From Candidatus Aquiluna sp. UB-MaderosW2red (lineage in GTDB: Bacteria > Actinomycetota > Actinomycetes > Actinomycetales > Microbacteriaceae): a stretch of DNA of 64,000 nt. A model generated the notes under the pieces. It saw nothing but the letters and a program-made list of their open reading frames with translations, was not told the DNA's origin and made no database searches. Position numbers and translations under genes: made by a program. Positions within the stretch are counted from its first letter, which is position 1. Each line of letters starts with the position of its first letter. This document shows positions 7,013-15,500 of this stretch, one piece after another. Location of the stretch: contig NZ_LT627734.1 in the NCBI RefSeq assembly GCF_900100865.1, positions 248,001-312,000 on the forward strand. Reading direction: 5' to 3'.

Positions 7013-7766
7013 CGTTTATGACTGCAACAATCAGACCGGTGGCGTCTCTGATTGGTGCAGAAGCCCCAACCAGGCCTGGCTCAAATTCCTCATCCACTAG
7101 CGCATAGCCCTGTCGCCTCACCACCGTTAGTTCCTTCAATAGGTCTTCGAGGTTTCTGACCTTGGATTTTATTAACGGAATTGGGTTGTCCACTGAATTC
7201 ATTGCGGCGATTCCCGGGGGCAGTGCATTTTCGGATCGGACCACCAGGGTGTCACCTGCATGATCGGCATACCATCTTCTCACTTCGGGCTCCGACCAGT
7301 CGCTCAGCAAAGCGCGACCTGATGAGGTTGGGGCAGCCGCAACGGAGACGCCCTCCCAACCCACACCACGAAAAGCACTGGGAGACAGTTCCGACTTCAG
7401 GGTGAGTACGTTTCCACCCCTTAGGACGCAAAGATGAGCGGTTTCATGGGTGAGACCCACCACCTGCTTTAAATATTTGCTGGCCTGCTTGACCAAATTC
7501 GCTTCACTAGTTTTAGCCGCCAGAGCATAAATTTGATAACCCAGGCTGTATTTGCCTGACTCGCGGTCGCGCTCCACGAATCCCGAGTCCGCCAAGGTCG
7601 CAAGTGTCCTAGAGATTTGACCCTTATCTCTGGCCGAAAGCTCAGCCACTCGATTTACACCCAAACCAACGGAGTCGATGGCCTCTCTCGAGCCGAGAAC
7701 CTCTAAAACCTCCAGATCGCGAATTAGCCCAGAGACGTTTCTTCTTTGACTCACGGCGCTTGGCAT
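6909..7766 (-). CDS. IclR-family transcriptional regulator (module 1)
   Basis: A 285-residue regulator. The N-terminal winged helix (about residues 12-75) carries GLGVNRVAELSARDKGQISR, and a C-terminal IclR effector (GAF-like) domain follows. IclR proteins typically control a neighbouring catabolic operon through a small-molecule effector. The ATG at 7764-7766 is preferred because GGTGGGG lies 6-12 nt upstream; ATG 7781 has no such site. It is divergent from the OpuC-type importer and catabolic genes starting at 7893, which are its probable targets. It is clearly paralogous to the IclR gene at 31773-32612. Confidence 0.85.
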   Translation of the reverse strand: MPSAVSQRRNVSGLIRDLEVLEVLGSREAIDSVGLGVNRVAELSARDKGQISRTLATLADSGFVERDRESGKYSLGYQIYALAAKTSEANLVKQASKYLKQVVGLTHETAHLCVLRGGNVLTLKSELSPSAFRGVGWEGVSVAAAPTSSGRALLSDWSEPEVRRWYADHAGDTLVVRSENALPPGIAAMNSVDNPIPLIKSKVRNLEDLLKELTVVRRQGYALVDEEFEPGLVGASAPIRDATGLIVAVINVSAPKTRIGPHLHQVGEIVKQVSAAASAQLGYVE

Positions 7767-7838
7767 TAGTTCCCCACCCATCTTGTTTATGCGATTGTTA
7801 CCTAATTATGATGACATACTAACAACTCCAATTGCGTC

Positions 7839-7869
7839 AGTTGCAACTCCTACCTAGATTCCCTATATC
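7839..7869 (+). promoter_or_regulatory. Promoter and palindrome ahead of importer 1
   Basis: TTGCAA (7841-7846), a 17-nt spacer and TATATC (7864-7869) form a candidate promoter. The -35 lies inside the perfect palindrome AGTTGCAACT (7839-7848). The overlap suggests a regulator site, plausibly for the divergent IclR protein. Confidence 0.5.
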
Positions 7870-7892
7870 TAATCAATGAGGAGGTGGGGCCA

Positions 7893-8558
7893 GTGGGAAA
7901 TTACGACCTAGGGCTTTGGATCCCTTTCATGATTGACAAGTTCGATGAGATCCTCGAACTCAGTGCAGAGCACGTGATTGCCGTTCTTGTTTCGCTCTCA
8001 ATCGCGGCTGTCTTCGGCGTAGCAACCGGCTTGCTTGTTTGGCAACGACCGATTGCTCGTTCTCTTGCAATCGCCACAACCGGCGTGATCCTCACAATCC
8101 CCTCGATGGCCCTTTTGGCACTGATGATTCCAACATTCGGGCTCGGTTGGCTTCCAACGATTGTGGCCTTGAGCCTCTACTCACTTTTGCCAATCGTTCG
8201 AAACACCGTGGTTGGCCTTCGTGAAGTACCACTTGCCGTTATGGAGTCGGCCAAGGGAATGGGCATGAGCAAGACCAAGGTCCTTTTTAAGATTCAGCTC
8301 CCAATGGCTTGGCCTGTGATCATCACCGGGCTTCGAGTTGCCACCCAGCTAGCCATCGGGATCGCAGCAATCGCAGCTTATGTGGCCGGCCCCGGACTTG
8401 GCGAATACATCTTCAAAGGCCTTTCGAGCCTCGGAGCAAAAAACGCCTTGAACTTCGCCCTCACCGGCACTGTAATGATTGTGATCATCGCCTTGTTGTT
8501 CGACGCCTTGTTTGCCGCAATATCCAGACTAACCACCTCAAAGGGGATTCGTGCCTGA
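7893..8558 (+). CDS. OpuC/ProU-type ABC importer permease (1a)
   Basis: A 221-residue inner-membrane permease with about six helices and the binding-protein-dependent loop VMESAKGMGMSKTKVLFKIQLPMAWPVI that docks on the ATPase. It belongs to the quaternary-amine or osmolyte (OpuC, ProW, YehW) group. The start GTG at 7893 follows GAGGAGG with an 8-nt gap; GTG at 7884 would lie within that site. It is the first gene of the importer set, and its stop overlaps the ATPase start by 8 nt, indicating coupling. Placement before catabolic enzymes suggests uptake of a growth substrate rather than only an osmolyte. Confidence 0.87.
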   Translation: MGNYDLGLWIPFMIDKFDEILELSAEHVIAVLVSLSIAAVFGVATGLLVWQRPIARSLAIATTGVILTIPSMALLALMIPTFGLGWLPTIVALSLYSLLPIVRNTVVGLREVPLAVMESAKGMGMSKTKVLFKIQLPMAWPVIITGLRVATQLAIGIAAIAAYVAGPGLGEYIFKGLSSLGAKNALNFALTGTVMIVIIALLFDALFAAISRLTTSKGIRA

Positions 8559-9543
8559 GAAAAAAGCCACCAGTGGAGCATCCATTGAACTAATTGATGT
8601 ATCAAAGGTTTATCCAAACCAGCCAGAACCTGCGGTTGAGAACTTCAACATGCTGGTCAACCCGGGTGAGTTAGTGATGCTGGTTGGACCCTCGGGTTGC
8701 GGCAAGACCACCACCATGAAGATGATCAACCGCATCATTCAGCCAAGCTCGGGGGTCATCAAAATTGACGGCGAAGACACCGCCTCTTTGGATGAGAATC
8801 TTTTGCGACGCCGCATCGGATACGTCATTCAGCAAATTGGTCTTTTCCCGCACCTAACTATTGCCGAGAACGTCGCAATCGTCCCGAAACTTTTGGGCTG
8901 GACCAAGGATGAAACCCACTCTCGTGTCGATGAAATGCTGGCACTGGTCGAGTTGGATCCTAAGGAATTCGGGGGTCGCTACCCTCGCCAGCTCTCTGGC
9001 GGACAGCAACAAAGAGTCGGAGTCGCCAGGGCTTTGGCAGCCGACCCGCCCGTGATGTTGATGGATGAACCATTTGGCGCGACTGACCCGATTACTCGCG
9101 AGAAACTGCAGCAAGAGTTTCTCAGACTTCAGGCGTCAATCGGCAAAACCATAGTATTTGTGACCCACGACTTTGAAGAGGCAATCAAGCTTGGTGACCG
9201 GATCGCGGTCTTGTCAAAACGCAGCAAGATCGAGCAGTTTGACACCCCTGCAAACATTTTGACCAACCCCGCTTCCGATTATGTTGCTTCGTTTATCGGT
9301 GAGGGTGCGGCGCTAAAGCGCCTCGCCTTGATGTCGGTGGATTCGGCCATGCGCACTGGAGGCGCGGAATCGAAGATCTCCGTTTTGGCCGACTCTAACC
9401 TGAGGGCGGCCCTGGATGCGATTGTTCTTTCGGGTGGTAGGGCAGTGTCAGTCAAGGATGCGAGCGGCAAAATTATCGGAAACATCTCTGTGGAGGCAAT
9501 TTCTAATGCCCTGGGTGCGGACGTCTCAGGAATCGGCCGCTAA
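8551..9543 (+). CDS. OpuC/ProV-type ABC importer ATPase (1)
   Basis: A 330-residue ABC ATPase energising the importer. It shows Walker A (GPSGCGKTT), Q-loop (IQQIGLFPH), signature (LSGGQQQR), Walker B (VMLMDEPF) and H-loop (VTHDFEEA). After residue 240 only a short tail remains that resembles half of a CBS pair. The paralogue at 34330 has a longer C-terminal regulatory region, so this copy seems reduced. In OpuC-type systems CBS domains sense ionic strength; their reduction would fit a nutrient transporter. The start is GTG 8551, overlapping the permease. Confidence 0.9.
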   Translation: MPEKKATSGASIELIDVSKVYPNQPEPAVENFNMLVNPGELVMLVGPSGCGKTTTMKMINRIIQPSSGVIKIDGEDTASLDENLLRRRIGYVIQQIGLFPHLTIAENVAIVPKLLGWTKDETHSRVDEMLALVELDPKEFGGRYPRQLSGGQQQRVGVARALAADPPVMLMDEPFGATDPITREKLQQEFLRLQASIGKTIVFVTHDFEEAIKLGDRIAVLSKRSKIEQFDTPANILTNPASDYVASFIGEGAALKRLALMSVDSAMRTGGAESKISVLADSNLRAALDAIVLSGGRAVSVKDASGKIIGNISVEAISNALGADVSGIGR

Positions 9544-9545
9544 TT

Positions 9546-10334
9546 ATGGAAATCCAGGCAGCCAAAGACGTATCAACCGCCTACTCCCAGCCTTCTGATA
9601 GAAGAGGTAAGTACTTCACAGCCAAAAGATTTGGCACGCCGGTCCTGATTTTGGTCGCCCTCGGGTCACTTTTAGCATTTTTATACCTGCGCGGTGAACC
9701 GGATGCCATTGAGATCTTTGCGCTGAACTGGGAATACATGCTCGCTCGAGTCGACGAGCATATCCGAATCTCGGTCTTCTCCGCAGTCGTAGTAGCTGCG
9801 ATTGCCGTTCCACTGGGTATCGCAGTGAGCCGGTCCAAGTCCAAGGTCGCCACCGTAGTTGTTTTAGGGTTGGCAAATATCGGGCAGGCCACCCCTGCAG
9901 TTGGCGTAATCATTTTGCTGGCTTTGATCCTGGGAATCGGCTGGCCCACCGCAGTGATTGCACTGGTGCTTTACGGCCTATTGCCGGTATTGCGAAACAC
10001 CATTGTTGGAATCTCGCAGATCGACCCGAATATCGTCGAGAGTGCCAGGGGAATGGGCATGCGCAGCTCGCAGGTTCTGTTTCGCGTCGAATTACCACTT
10101 GCGGTGCCAGTGATCTTGGCTGGCTTTAGGACCGCTTTGGTTTTTAGTGTTGGTGTGGCAACTATTGCCACATTCATCAATGCCGGTGGCTTGGGGGAGG
10201 TAATCGTGGTGGGCCTGAAGCTCTCCCGACCTGCAGTGCTGCTCACCGGTGCAGTAGTGGTTTCTTGCATCGCCTTATTACTTGACTGGATAGCCGGTCT
10301 GGTGGAAGACGCGCTGAGACCAAAAGGCGTTTAG
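9546..10334 (+). CDS. OpuC/ProU-type ABC importer permease (1b)
   Basis: A 262-residue second permease. A cytoplasmic N-terminal stretch of about 35 residues precedes six or so helices. The ATPase-docking loop reads IVESARGMGMRSSQVLFRVELP. It is paralogous to the permease at 7893 and forms the heterodimeric channel with it. It starts with ATG two nt after the ATPase stop. The arrangement permease-ATPase-permease-binding protein differs from the binding-protein-first order of the second importer at 32709-36219. Confidence 0.88.
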   Translation: MEIQAAKDVSTAYSQPSDRRGKYFTAKRFGTPVLILVALGSLLAFLYLRGEPDAIEIFALNWEYMLARVDEHIRISVFSAVVVAAIAVPLGIAVSRSKSKVATVVVLGLANIGQATPAVGVIILLALILGIGWPTAVIALVLYGLLPVLRNTIVGISQIDPNIVESARGMGMRSSQVLFRVELPLAVPVILAGFRTALVFSVGVATIATFINAGGLGEVIVVGLKLSRPAVLLTGAVVVSCIALLLDWIAGLVEDALRPKGV

Positions 10335-10398
10335 CAACAAGCACTTCGATAGATAGTTCCACTTAAACACCAACCCAACTAATAAACAAGGAGCATTC

Positions 10399-11361
10399 AT
10401 GAATAGCGTCAAATCCGCTTGGGCCGCGTCAGCGTTAGTCGCCTCCCTAGCACTACTTACTGGTTGTGCCGCAGGCACAACCACCGCTGAAACCACAGCT
10501 GCTGGCGAGACCGAAACGGCAGCAGAGGCACTTCCTCTAGAGGGGCTATCCGGGACAATTGGTGCCAAGGACTTCTCTGAGCAGTACATCCTGGGCAACA
10601 TGGTCAGCATTCTTCTAAACGAGAATGGTGCATCAACTGACTACTCGACGATCGTTGGTTCAGCAAACGTTCGAACCGCGCTAGAGGCTGACGAGTTCTT
10701 GGGCTACTGGGAATACACCGGAACCTCATGGTTGTCATATAACTTGCAGGATGCACCAGTGGTCGGAGTTCAGGCTCAATACGACGCAGTTGTTGAGCTA
10801 GATGCTGCCAAGGGCATTGCCTGGTTAAACGGCGCCGCCTTTAACAACACCTATGCATTTGCAATCAGGTCCGAGAAGGCCGCAGAGCTTGGAGTTACCA
10901 AGCTTTCCGACCTTGCTGCCCTTGATGCTGCGGAGCAGACCTTCTGCATCGAGTCCGAGTTCGCGGCCCGCCCAGATGGTTGGGCCGGAGTTCAGACTGC
11001 TTATGGTCTAGCCAATGCGAAGACCGTAACCTTGGATACCGGTGCGATTTATGCGGTAACCGATGAGGGCAAGCAGTGCAACTTTGGTGAGGTATTTGCA
11101 ACTGACGGACGCATCGCGGCCCTAGACCTATTGGTCTTGACCGACGACAAGTCCTTCTTCCCTGTTTACCAGGGCGCATTCACCTTGAAGCAGTCAACCC
11201 TGGACGCCTACCCAGCACTAGCTGATATCGTCAACGGCTTGACCGCTTTGCTCACCGATCAGGTAATGCAGTCACTGAACGCAAAAGCTGATGTTGATGG
11301 CGAAGACCCAGAAGACATCGCTCGTCAGTTCTTGATCGAGCAAGGCCTAATCCAGGGCTAA
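10399..11361 (+). CDS. OpuC-type substrate-binding lipoprotein (1)
   Basis: A 320-residue binding protein with a lipoprotein signal (LLTGC, Cys at about residue 23), a Thr/Ala/Glu linker, and the OpuAC/OsmF-type fold. Motifs include GTIGAKDFSEQYILGNM, GYWEYTGTSW and FGEVFATDGRIAALDL. It would sit on the outer membrane face and deliver substrate to the two permeases. A clear AAGGAG lies 8 nt before ATG 10399. Aromatic residues near the EYTGT motif fit a cationic (quaternary-amine-like) ligand, but the ligand is not determined. Confidence 0.88.
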   Translation: MNSVKSAWAASALVASLALLTGCAAGTTTAETTAAGETETAAEALPLEGLSGTIGAKDFSEQYILGNMVSILLNENGASTDYSTIVGSANVRTALEADEFLGYWEYTGTSWLSYNLQDAPVVGVQAQYDAVVELDAAKGIAWLNGAAFNNTYAFAIRSEKAAELGVTKLSDLAALDAAEQTFCIESEFAARPDGWAGVQTAYGLANAKTVTLDTGAIYAVTDEGKQCNFGEVFATDGRIAALDLLVLTDDKSFFPVYQGAFTLKQSTLDAYPALADIVNGLTALLTDQVMQSLNAKADVDGEDPEDIARQFLIEQGLIQG

Positions 11362-11392
11362 TAAGCCTTCAAACAATAAGTAAGGAACTGAG

Positions 11393-11902
11393 ATGACCCT
11401 CAAAATGCAGATCGGCGAATCATTCGTTGGAGAAGGCGTGAACGCCGCACACATCAACACCGTGTTCGGTGATCGTGAGGGTCCCACGGGAGTGGCTTGG
11501 GCTACGGCCTTAGCCACTCCCTCTCAGGGACACGTTCCATTTGTGGCAATTCTTCGGCCCTCGTTGCCGGTGAAGCCACTCACCCTTTTTGTCACCAAAG
11601 CCGCACCCGGCAGTGACACCCACGGCAACATGATTTGGGGCCCGGCTCAGGCCGGTGTGTCTTCAGGGGTGGCTGACGCGGTAGAGGCCGGTCATATAAA
11701 TAAAGACGAGGTAGACCTGGGTTGCATAATCGTTGCGGTTTGGGTAAACCCAGAAGCTAATGATGCCGACTTGGTCTATAAAAATAATCGAGAAGCAACT
11801 TTCACGGCACTGAAAAATGGCGCTGGTGCGCTGCCGAGTATCGAAGATGTCCTTGCCAACAAGGCTTTACCGTTCAACCCCTTCTACACCGCAAAGGACT
11901 AG
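11393..11902 (+). CDS. Formaldehyde-activating-enzyme (Fae)-like protein
   Basis: A 169-residue soluble protein with the full length and fold signature of Fae. The N-terminal QIGESFVGEG is followed by AAHIN with the conserved catalytic-type His (residue 20), then HVPFVAILRPSLPVKP, WGPAQAGVSSGVADAV and the C-terminal NREATFTALKNG helix. Authentic Fae condenses formaldehyde with tetrahydromethanopterin. No methanopterin gene is visible here and actinobacteria are not known for that cofactor, so the chemistry is probably different: another C1 carrier, or a lyase or aldolase step. AAGGAA precedes ATG 11393. It lies between the importer and the dehydrogenases, separated from the next gene by 3 nt. 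Confidence 0.8.
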   Translation: MTLKMQIGESFVGEGVNAAHINTVFGDREGPTGVAWATALATPSQGHVPFVAILRPSLPVKPLTLFVTKAAPGSDTHGNMIWGPAQAGVSSGVADAVEAGHINKDEVDLGCIIVAVWVNPEANDADLVYKNNREATFTALKNGAGALPSIEDVLANKALPFNPFYTAKD

Positions 11903-11905
11903 ATT

Positions 11906-13009
11906 TTGAAGATCACCGACATCAAGCTCACACGGATGCGCTTGCCACTTGACCCACCCTTTTTTGCAGCTTGGGACCCAAACCCTAGAACCGAGTTCCT
12001 CGCGACATTGGTCGAGGTTCACACCGACCAGGGCGTGGTGGGCTACGGATCTGGTGACAGCATGGATGGCTTTGAGGGCTACCAGCATCTATTTATCGGC
12101 ACCAACCCGATGGAAATTCTGAATCAGGTCAAAAGAATCGAAACAATTAATTTTCACGGTGGCCGCTACTGGCCTCTTGAGGCGGCCTTCTGGGACATCA
12201 TCGGCAAGGTAGCAAACTTGCCAGTCGCAACATTATTTGGCGGATCCACGGATCGGTTATTGGCCTACGCCTCATTTGGTGAATTGCGTAAGCCTAAAGA
12301 CCGTGCACTGGCAGCTGAAAAAGCCCGCGAAAAGGGTTTCAGGGCATGCAAGATTCGCATCGCCCGAGACCAATTGGATGAAGGTATCGAAGCGGTCGCC
12401 GCAACAAGAAAAGCCCTCGGAGAGGACTTCGAGATAGCAGTAGATATGAATCAGATGTGGCGAATGTCGGGAGATATCGAAAACGCCCTCCCGCTATCGA
12501 AGGTTCGAAGCGTCGCGCAAAGGCTTAGTGAACTCGGTGTGCTGTGGATTGAAGAACCGCTTCCACAAACCGACATAGCGGGCATTAAATCGATTCGTCA
12601 AGCGCTGGGTGTTCAAATTTCTGGCGGTGAGATGGTTCGCTCTATGGCTGAGCTCGCTCACCTGATTGAGCAAGACACTTTTGATATTTACCAGCCAGAC
12701 GTTGTCCTGGCGGTTGGAATGTTGCGTGCTCGCCAGGCTTCGGAAATGGCTGCCTTGAAGCACCGCAGATTCACGCCACACTCTTGGACAAACGGCCTGG
12801 GTGTTTTGGCGAATCTTCAAGTGGCCGCCGGTGTTGGCTCAGGGCCATACTTCGAATTCCCCTATGATCCGCCGGGTTGGACCATCGAGCGGAGGGACTT
12901 TTTTATAAAACCGATTGATATTGATTCAGAGGGCTATGTTCACGTGCCAAAAGCACCGGGTCTTGGTGCCGAAATTGATCTTGACGCTGTGCAAAGGTTT
13001 AGGGTCTAG
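11906..13009 (+). CDS. Mandelate racemase/enolase-superfamily enzyme
   Basis: A 367-residue enzyme of the MR subgroup. Metal ligands are at D180 (VDMNQ), E216 (WIEEP) and E242 (GGE), with a His-Asp dyad at H292 (PHSWT) and D265 (QPDVV). The other catalytic face reads K149-I-R151, where many members have K-x-K. These enzymes abstract the alpha proton of a carboxylate and then racemise, epimerise or dehydrate. Likely substrates are a hydroxy acid, sugar acid or betaine. The start TTG at 11906 follows the Fae-like stop by 3 nt and ends two nt before the aldehyde dehydrogenase, so it is firmly within the operon. The specific reaction is unknown. Confidence 0.82.
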   Translation: MKITDIKLTRMRLPLDPPFFAAWDPNPRTEFLATLVEVHTDQGVVGYGSGDSMDGFEGYQHLFIGTNPMEILNQVKRIETINFHGGRYWPLEAAFWDIIGKVANLPVATLFGGSTDRLLAYASFGELRKPKDRALAAEKAREKGFRACKIRIARDQLDEGIEAVAATRKALGEDFEIAVDMNQMWRMSGDIENALPLSKVRSVAQRLSELGVLWIEEPLPQTDIAGIKSIRQALGVQISGGEMVRSMAELAHLIEQDTFDIYQPDVVLAVGMLRARQASEMAALKHRRFTPHSWTNGLGVLANLQVAAGVGSGPYFEFPYDPPGWTIERRDFFIKPIDIDSEGYVHVPKAPGLGAEIDLDAVQRFRV

Positions 13010-13011
13010 GG

Positions 13012-14520
13012 ATGAATAAATTTACGAAAGAGCAATGGCTCCAAAAAGCCAAAGACCTAAAACCTAAAGCAGACTTATTTATTAATGGTGAATTTGTTCC
13101 GGCAGCCTCCAACGAGCGGTTTGAAACCCTCTCACCAAGAGATGGATCGGTTATAACTACCGTTGCGCGTGGCGCAGAAATAGACATCGATAACGCAGTC
13201 CGGATCGCCCATCAGCGTTTCGAAGAGGGTGTTTGGTCGAGGATAGACCCTAGAGAGCGCCAAAAGGCCCTTTATCGACTGAGCGAATTAATGCTGGAAA
13301 ATGCAGCCGAGCTTGCTCTTTTAGAAGCCATCGAAACAGGGCACCCAATTGGTGATGCGCTCAACGTCGATGTCCCATCGGCAGCGAGAACCTATCGTTG
13401 GTATGCAGAAGCAATCGACAAGGTTTATGACCAGATCGCCCCGGCACCAGTCTCGGCACTCGCCCTCATCTCAAGAGAGCCGTTGGGAGTTATCGGGGCG
13501 GTTGTGCCATGGAACTATCCGCTAATTATTTCTGCTTGGAAGCTGGCTCCAGCGCTAGCCGCTGGCAACTCCGTGGTTCTAAAGCCCTCGGAAGACACCA
13601 ACTTATCTTCACTTCGTTTAGCAGAATTGGCGATTGAAGCGGGGATTCCAGCCGGAGTACTAAATGTTGTCACCGGCTACGGAGCCGAAGCCGGGCAGGC
13701 GCTTGGGCGACACCCGCTAGTTGACAAAATAACCTTCACAGGGTCGCCTGGAGTCGGAAAGATGTTCCAGAAATACGCTGGTGAATCTAACGGCAAGCAG
13801 GTGGCGCTTGAGCTGGGTGGAAAATCCCCACACATAGTTTTTGAGGATGTTGAAGATATCGAAGCCTGCGCCTCGGCAATTGCTTGGGGCATATTTTATA
13901 ACGCTGGACAAACCTGCCACGGTGGTTCTCGATTGCTGGTTCACGAGGCAATAAAGGACCGCTTATTAGAAGCCGTCATCAGGGTTGGCGCAGCTTTGGT
14001 AACTGGGGATCCCATGGATCCCAAGACCCAGGTGTCAGCAATCGTAAACAAAAAACAGCACACTCGGGTTCTGGAATATTTGGAGATAGCAAAACAAGAA
14101 AACGCCAACGTGATATTTGGCGGCAATGCTCATCAGCCGGTGGCCGGTGGCTACTTTATTGAGCCCACGATTCTAGATAACGTGAAGATAAACAGCCGAA
14201 TTGCTCAAGAGGAAATATTCGGCCCCGTGCTAGCAGTCACAACCTTCAAGACTGCTAAAGAAGCGGTGGAGCTCGCCAATGGAACCGAATATGGTTTGGC
14301 CGCGAGTGTTTGGACCCAAGACATCACCCTTGCTCATAAGGTGGCCAAAGCTGTTCGAGCCGGCACCGTTTGGGTAAATACCTACGATGTCTCAGATATC
14401 ATCGTGCCCTTTGGTGGCTTCAAGAACTCTGGTTTTGGCAGGGACCGCTCACTACATGCACTCGATTCTTATACCGCACTAAAAACAACCTGGATAAACC
14501 TAGGCAACGAACCCATCTAA
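13012..14520 (+). CDS. Aldehyde dehydrogenase, PuuC-like
   Basis: A 502-residue NAD(P)-dependent aldehyde dehydrogenase. The active-site Cys lies in NAGQTCHGG and the general-base Glu in LELGGKSP, with the cofactor motif FTGSPGVGK. The N-terminal block (LFINGEF) and the C-terminal block (GFGRDRSLHALDSYTALKT) strongly resemble gamma-glutamyl-gamma-aminobutyraldehyde dehydrogenase (PuuC), a family that also oxidises 3-hydroxypropionaldehyde and other small aldehydes. ATG 13012 follows the previous stop by two nt. It probably converts an aldehyde intermediate of the imported compound to the acid. Confidence 0.88.
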   Translation: MNKFTKEQWLQKAKDLKPKADLFINGEFVPAASNERFETLSPRDGSVITTVARGAEIDIDNAVRIAHQRFEEGVWSRIDPRERQKALYRLSELMLENAAELALLEAIETGHPIGDALNVDVPSAARTYRWYAEAIDKVYDQIAPAPVSALALISREPLGVIGAVVPWNYPLIISAWKLAPALAAGNSVVLKPSEDTNLSSLRLAELAIEAGIPAGVLNVVTGYGAEAGQALGRHPLVDKITFTGSPGVGKMFQKYAGESNGKQVALELGGKSPHIVFEDVEDIEACASAIAWGIFYNAGQTCHGGSRLLVHEAIKDRLLEAVIRVGAALVTGDPMDPKTQVSAIVNKKQHTRVLEYLEIAKQENANVIFGGNAHQPVAGGYFIEPTILDNVKINSRIAQEEIFGPVLAVTTFKTAKEAVELANGTEYGLAASVWTQDITLAHKVAKAVRAGTVWVNTYDVSDIIVPFGGFKNSGFGRDRSLHALDSYTALKTTWINLGNEPI

Positions 14521-14543
14521 TAACGCCAACCTAAAGGGACAAA

Positions 14544-15500
14544 ATGTTCGACAATCAAAACGCAGTTATCGGGTTTATCGGCCTCGGGAACATGGGTAGC
14601 GGTATGACCAAAAATCTGCAAAAAAACGGCTTCAAGCTAATCGTTCACGACGTGCGCAAGGAGGCTGCGGCAGACCTATTAGCGGCCGGGGCAGTTTGGG
14701 CCGATACTCCAGCAGAAGTCGCTGCTCATAGTGACGTGGTTATCACAATGCTGCCAACCCCAAAGCTGCTCGATTTTGTGGCAATGGGGCCCGATGGAAT
14801 ATTGACCGGTATGAAAAAAGATGGCTGGTGGGTCGACATGTCAACCTCGGTCCCCGAGGTGACCGAGCGAGCTCGCAGTTTCTCGGAGGAGTTGCAAGTA
14901 CACATCGTTGATGCGCCTGTGGCCGGCATGTCGGCTGGAGCTCGCAATGGCACATTGCAGATTTTTGTGGGATCCACAGAAGAAGAGTTTTTGGCCTTAA
15001 AGAACGTTTTCGAGGGCATGGGTGACCCTAAGAAAATACTCCACGTTGGCAAGGCGGGCGCAGGCTACGCAGTGAAGTTAATGATTAATCAACTATGGTT
15101 TTCCCACCTGGTTGCAACCGCTGAAGTGCTGGCAATTGGGGTCAAGGCCGGGGTCGAACTTGATGTTTTGGTGAAGTCTCTAGTTGCGTCTCCTGCCAAC
15201 TCTAACTTTTTAGAACACGATGTTCTAAGCGTTCTGAACCACTCAGATTACGACGAGGGATTTGCCATCGACCTTGCCTGCAAGGACCTCGGTCTATCGA
15301 TCGACCTTGCGCGTTCTGTTTCGGTGCCAGTTGAACTATCGGCAGTTGTTGAACAGATTTATCGCAGAGCAAAGTCTCAATATGGTGATAAGGCTGGAGA
15401 GATGACACCGATCAAACTTTATGAAGATCTAATTGGCCAAGATTTGAGGATGGCAATCCACGAAGATATAATTGGTCAAGATTTGAGGCTGGCAATATGA
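14544..15500 (+). CDS. 3-Hydroxyisobutyrate-dehydrogenase-like enzyme
   Basis: A 318-residue beta-hydroxyacid dehydrogenase. The N-terminal Rossmann motif is GFIGLGNMGSG (residues 10-20), the substrate loop is DAPVAGMSAGARNGTL, and the catalytic Lys lies in GKAGAGYAVKLM. The family oxidises 3-hydroxyisobutyrate, tartronate semialdehyde, sulfolactaldehyde or similar compounds. AAAGGGA precedes ATG 14544. The C-terminus is odd: the last 26 residues are two near-identical 13-residue units (EDLIGQDLRMAIH, then EDIIGQDLRLAI and the stop), from a 39-bp tandem duplication. The stop overlaps the next start (ATGA), so the genes are coupled. Confidence 0.87.
   Translation: MFDNQNAVIGFIGLGNMGSGMTKNLQKNGFKLIVHDVRKEAAADLLAAGAVWADTPAEVAAHSDVVITMLPTPKLLDFVAMGPDGILTGMKKDGWWVDMSTSVPEVTERARSFSEELQVHIVDAPVAGMSAGARNGTLQIFVGSTEEEFLALKNVFEGMGDPKKILHVGKAGAGYAVKLMINQLWFSHLVATAEVLAIGVKAGVELDVLVKSLVASPANSNFLEHDVLSVLNHSDYDEGFAIDLACKDLGLSIDLARSVSVPVELSAVVEQIYRRAKSQYGDKAGEMTPIKLYEDLIGQDLRMAIHEDIIGQDLRLAI
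15423..15500 (+). repeat. 39-bp in-frame tandem duplication
   Basis: Copy 1 spans 15423-15461 and copy 2 spans 15462-15500, both starting GAAGAT, with only a few base differences. The second copy ends exactly at the stop codon of the host gene and contains the start of the next gene. Confidence 0.85.
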
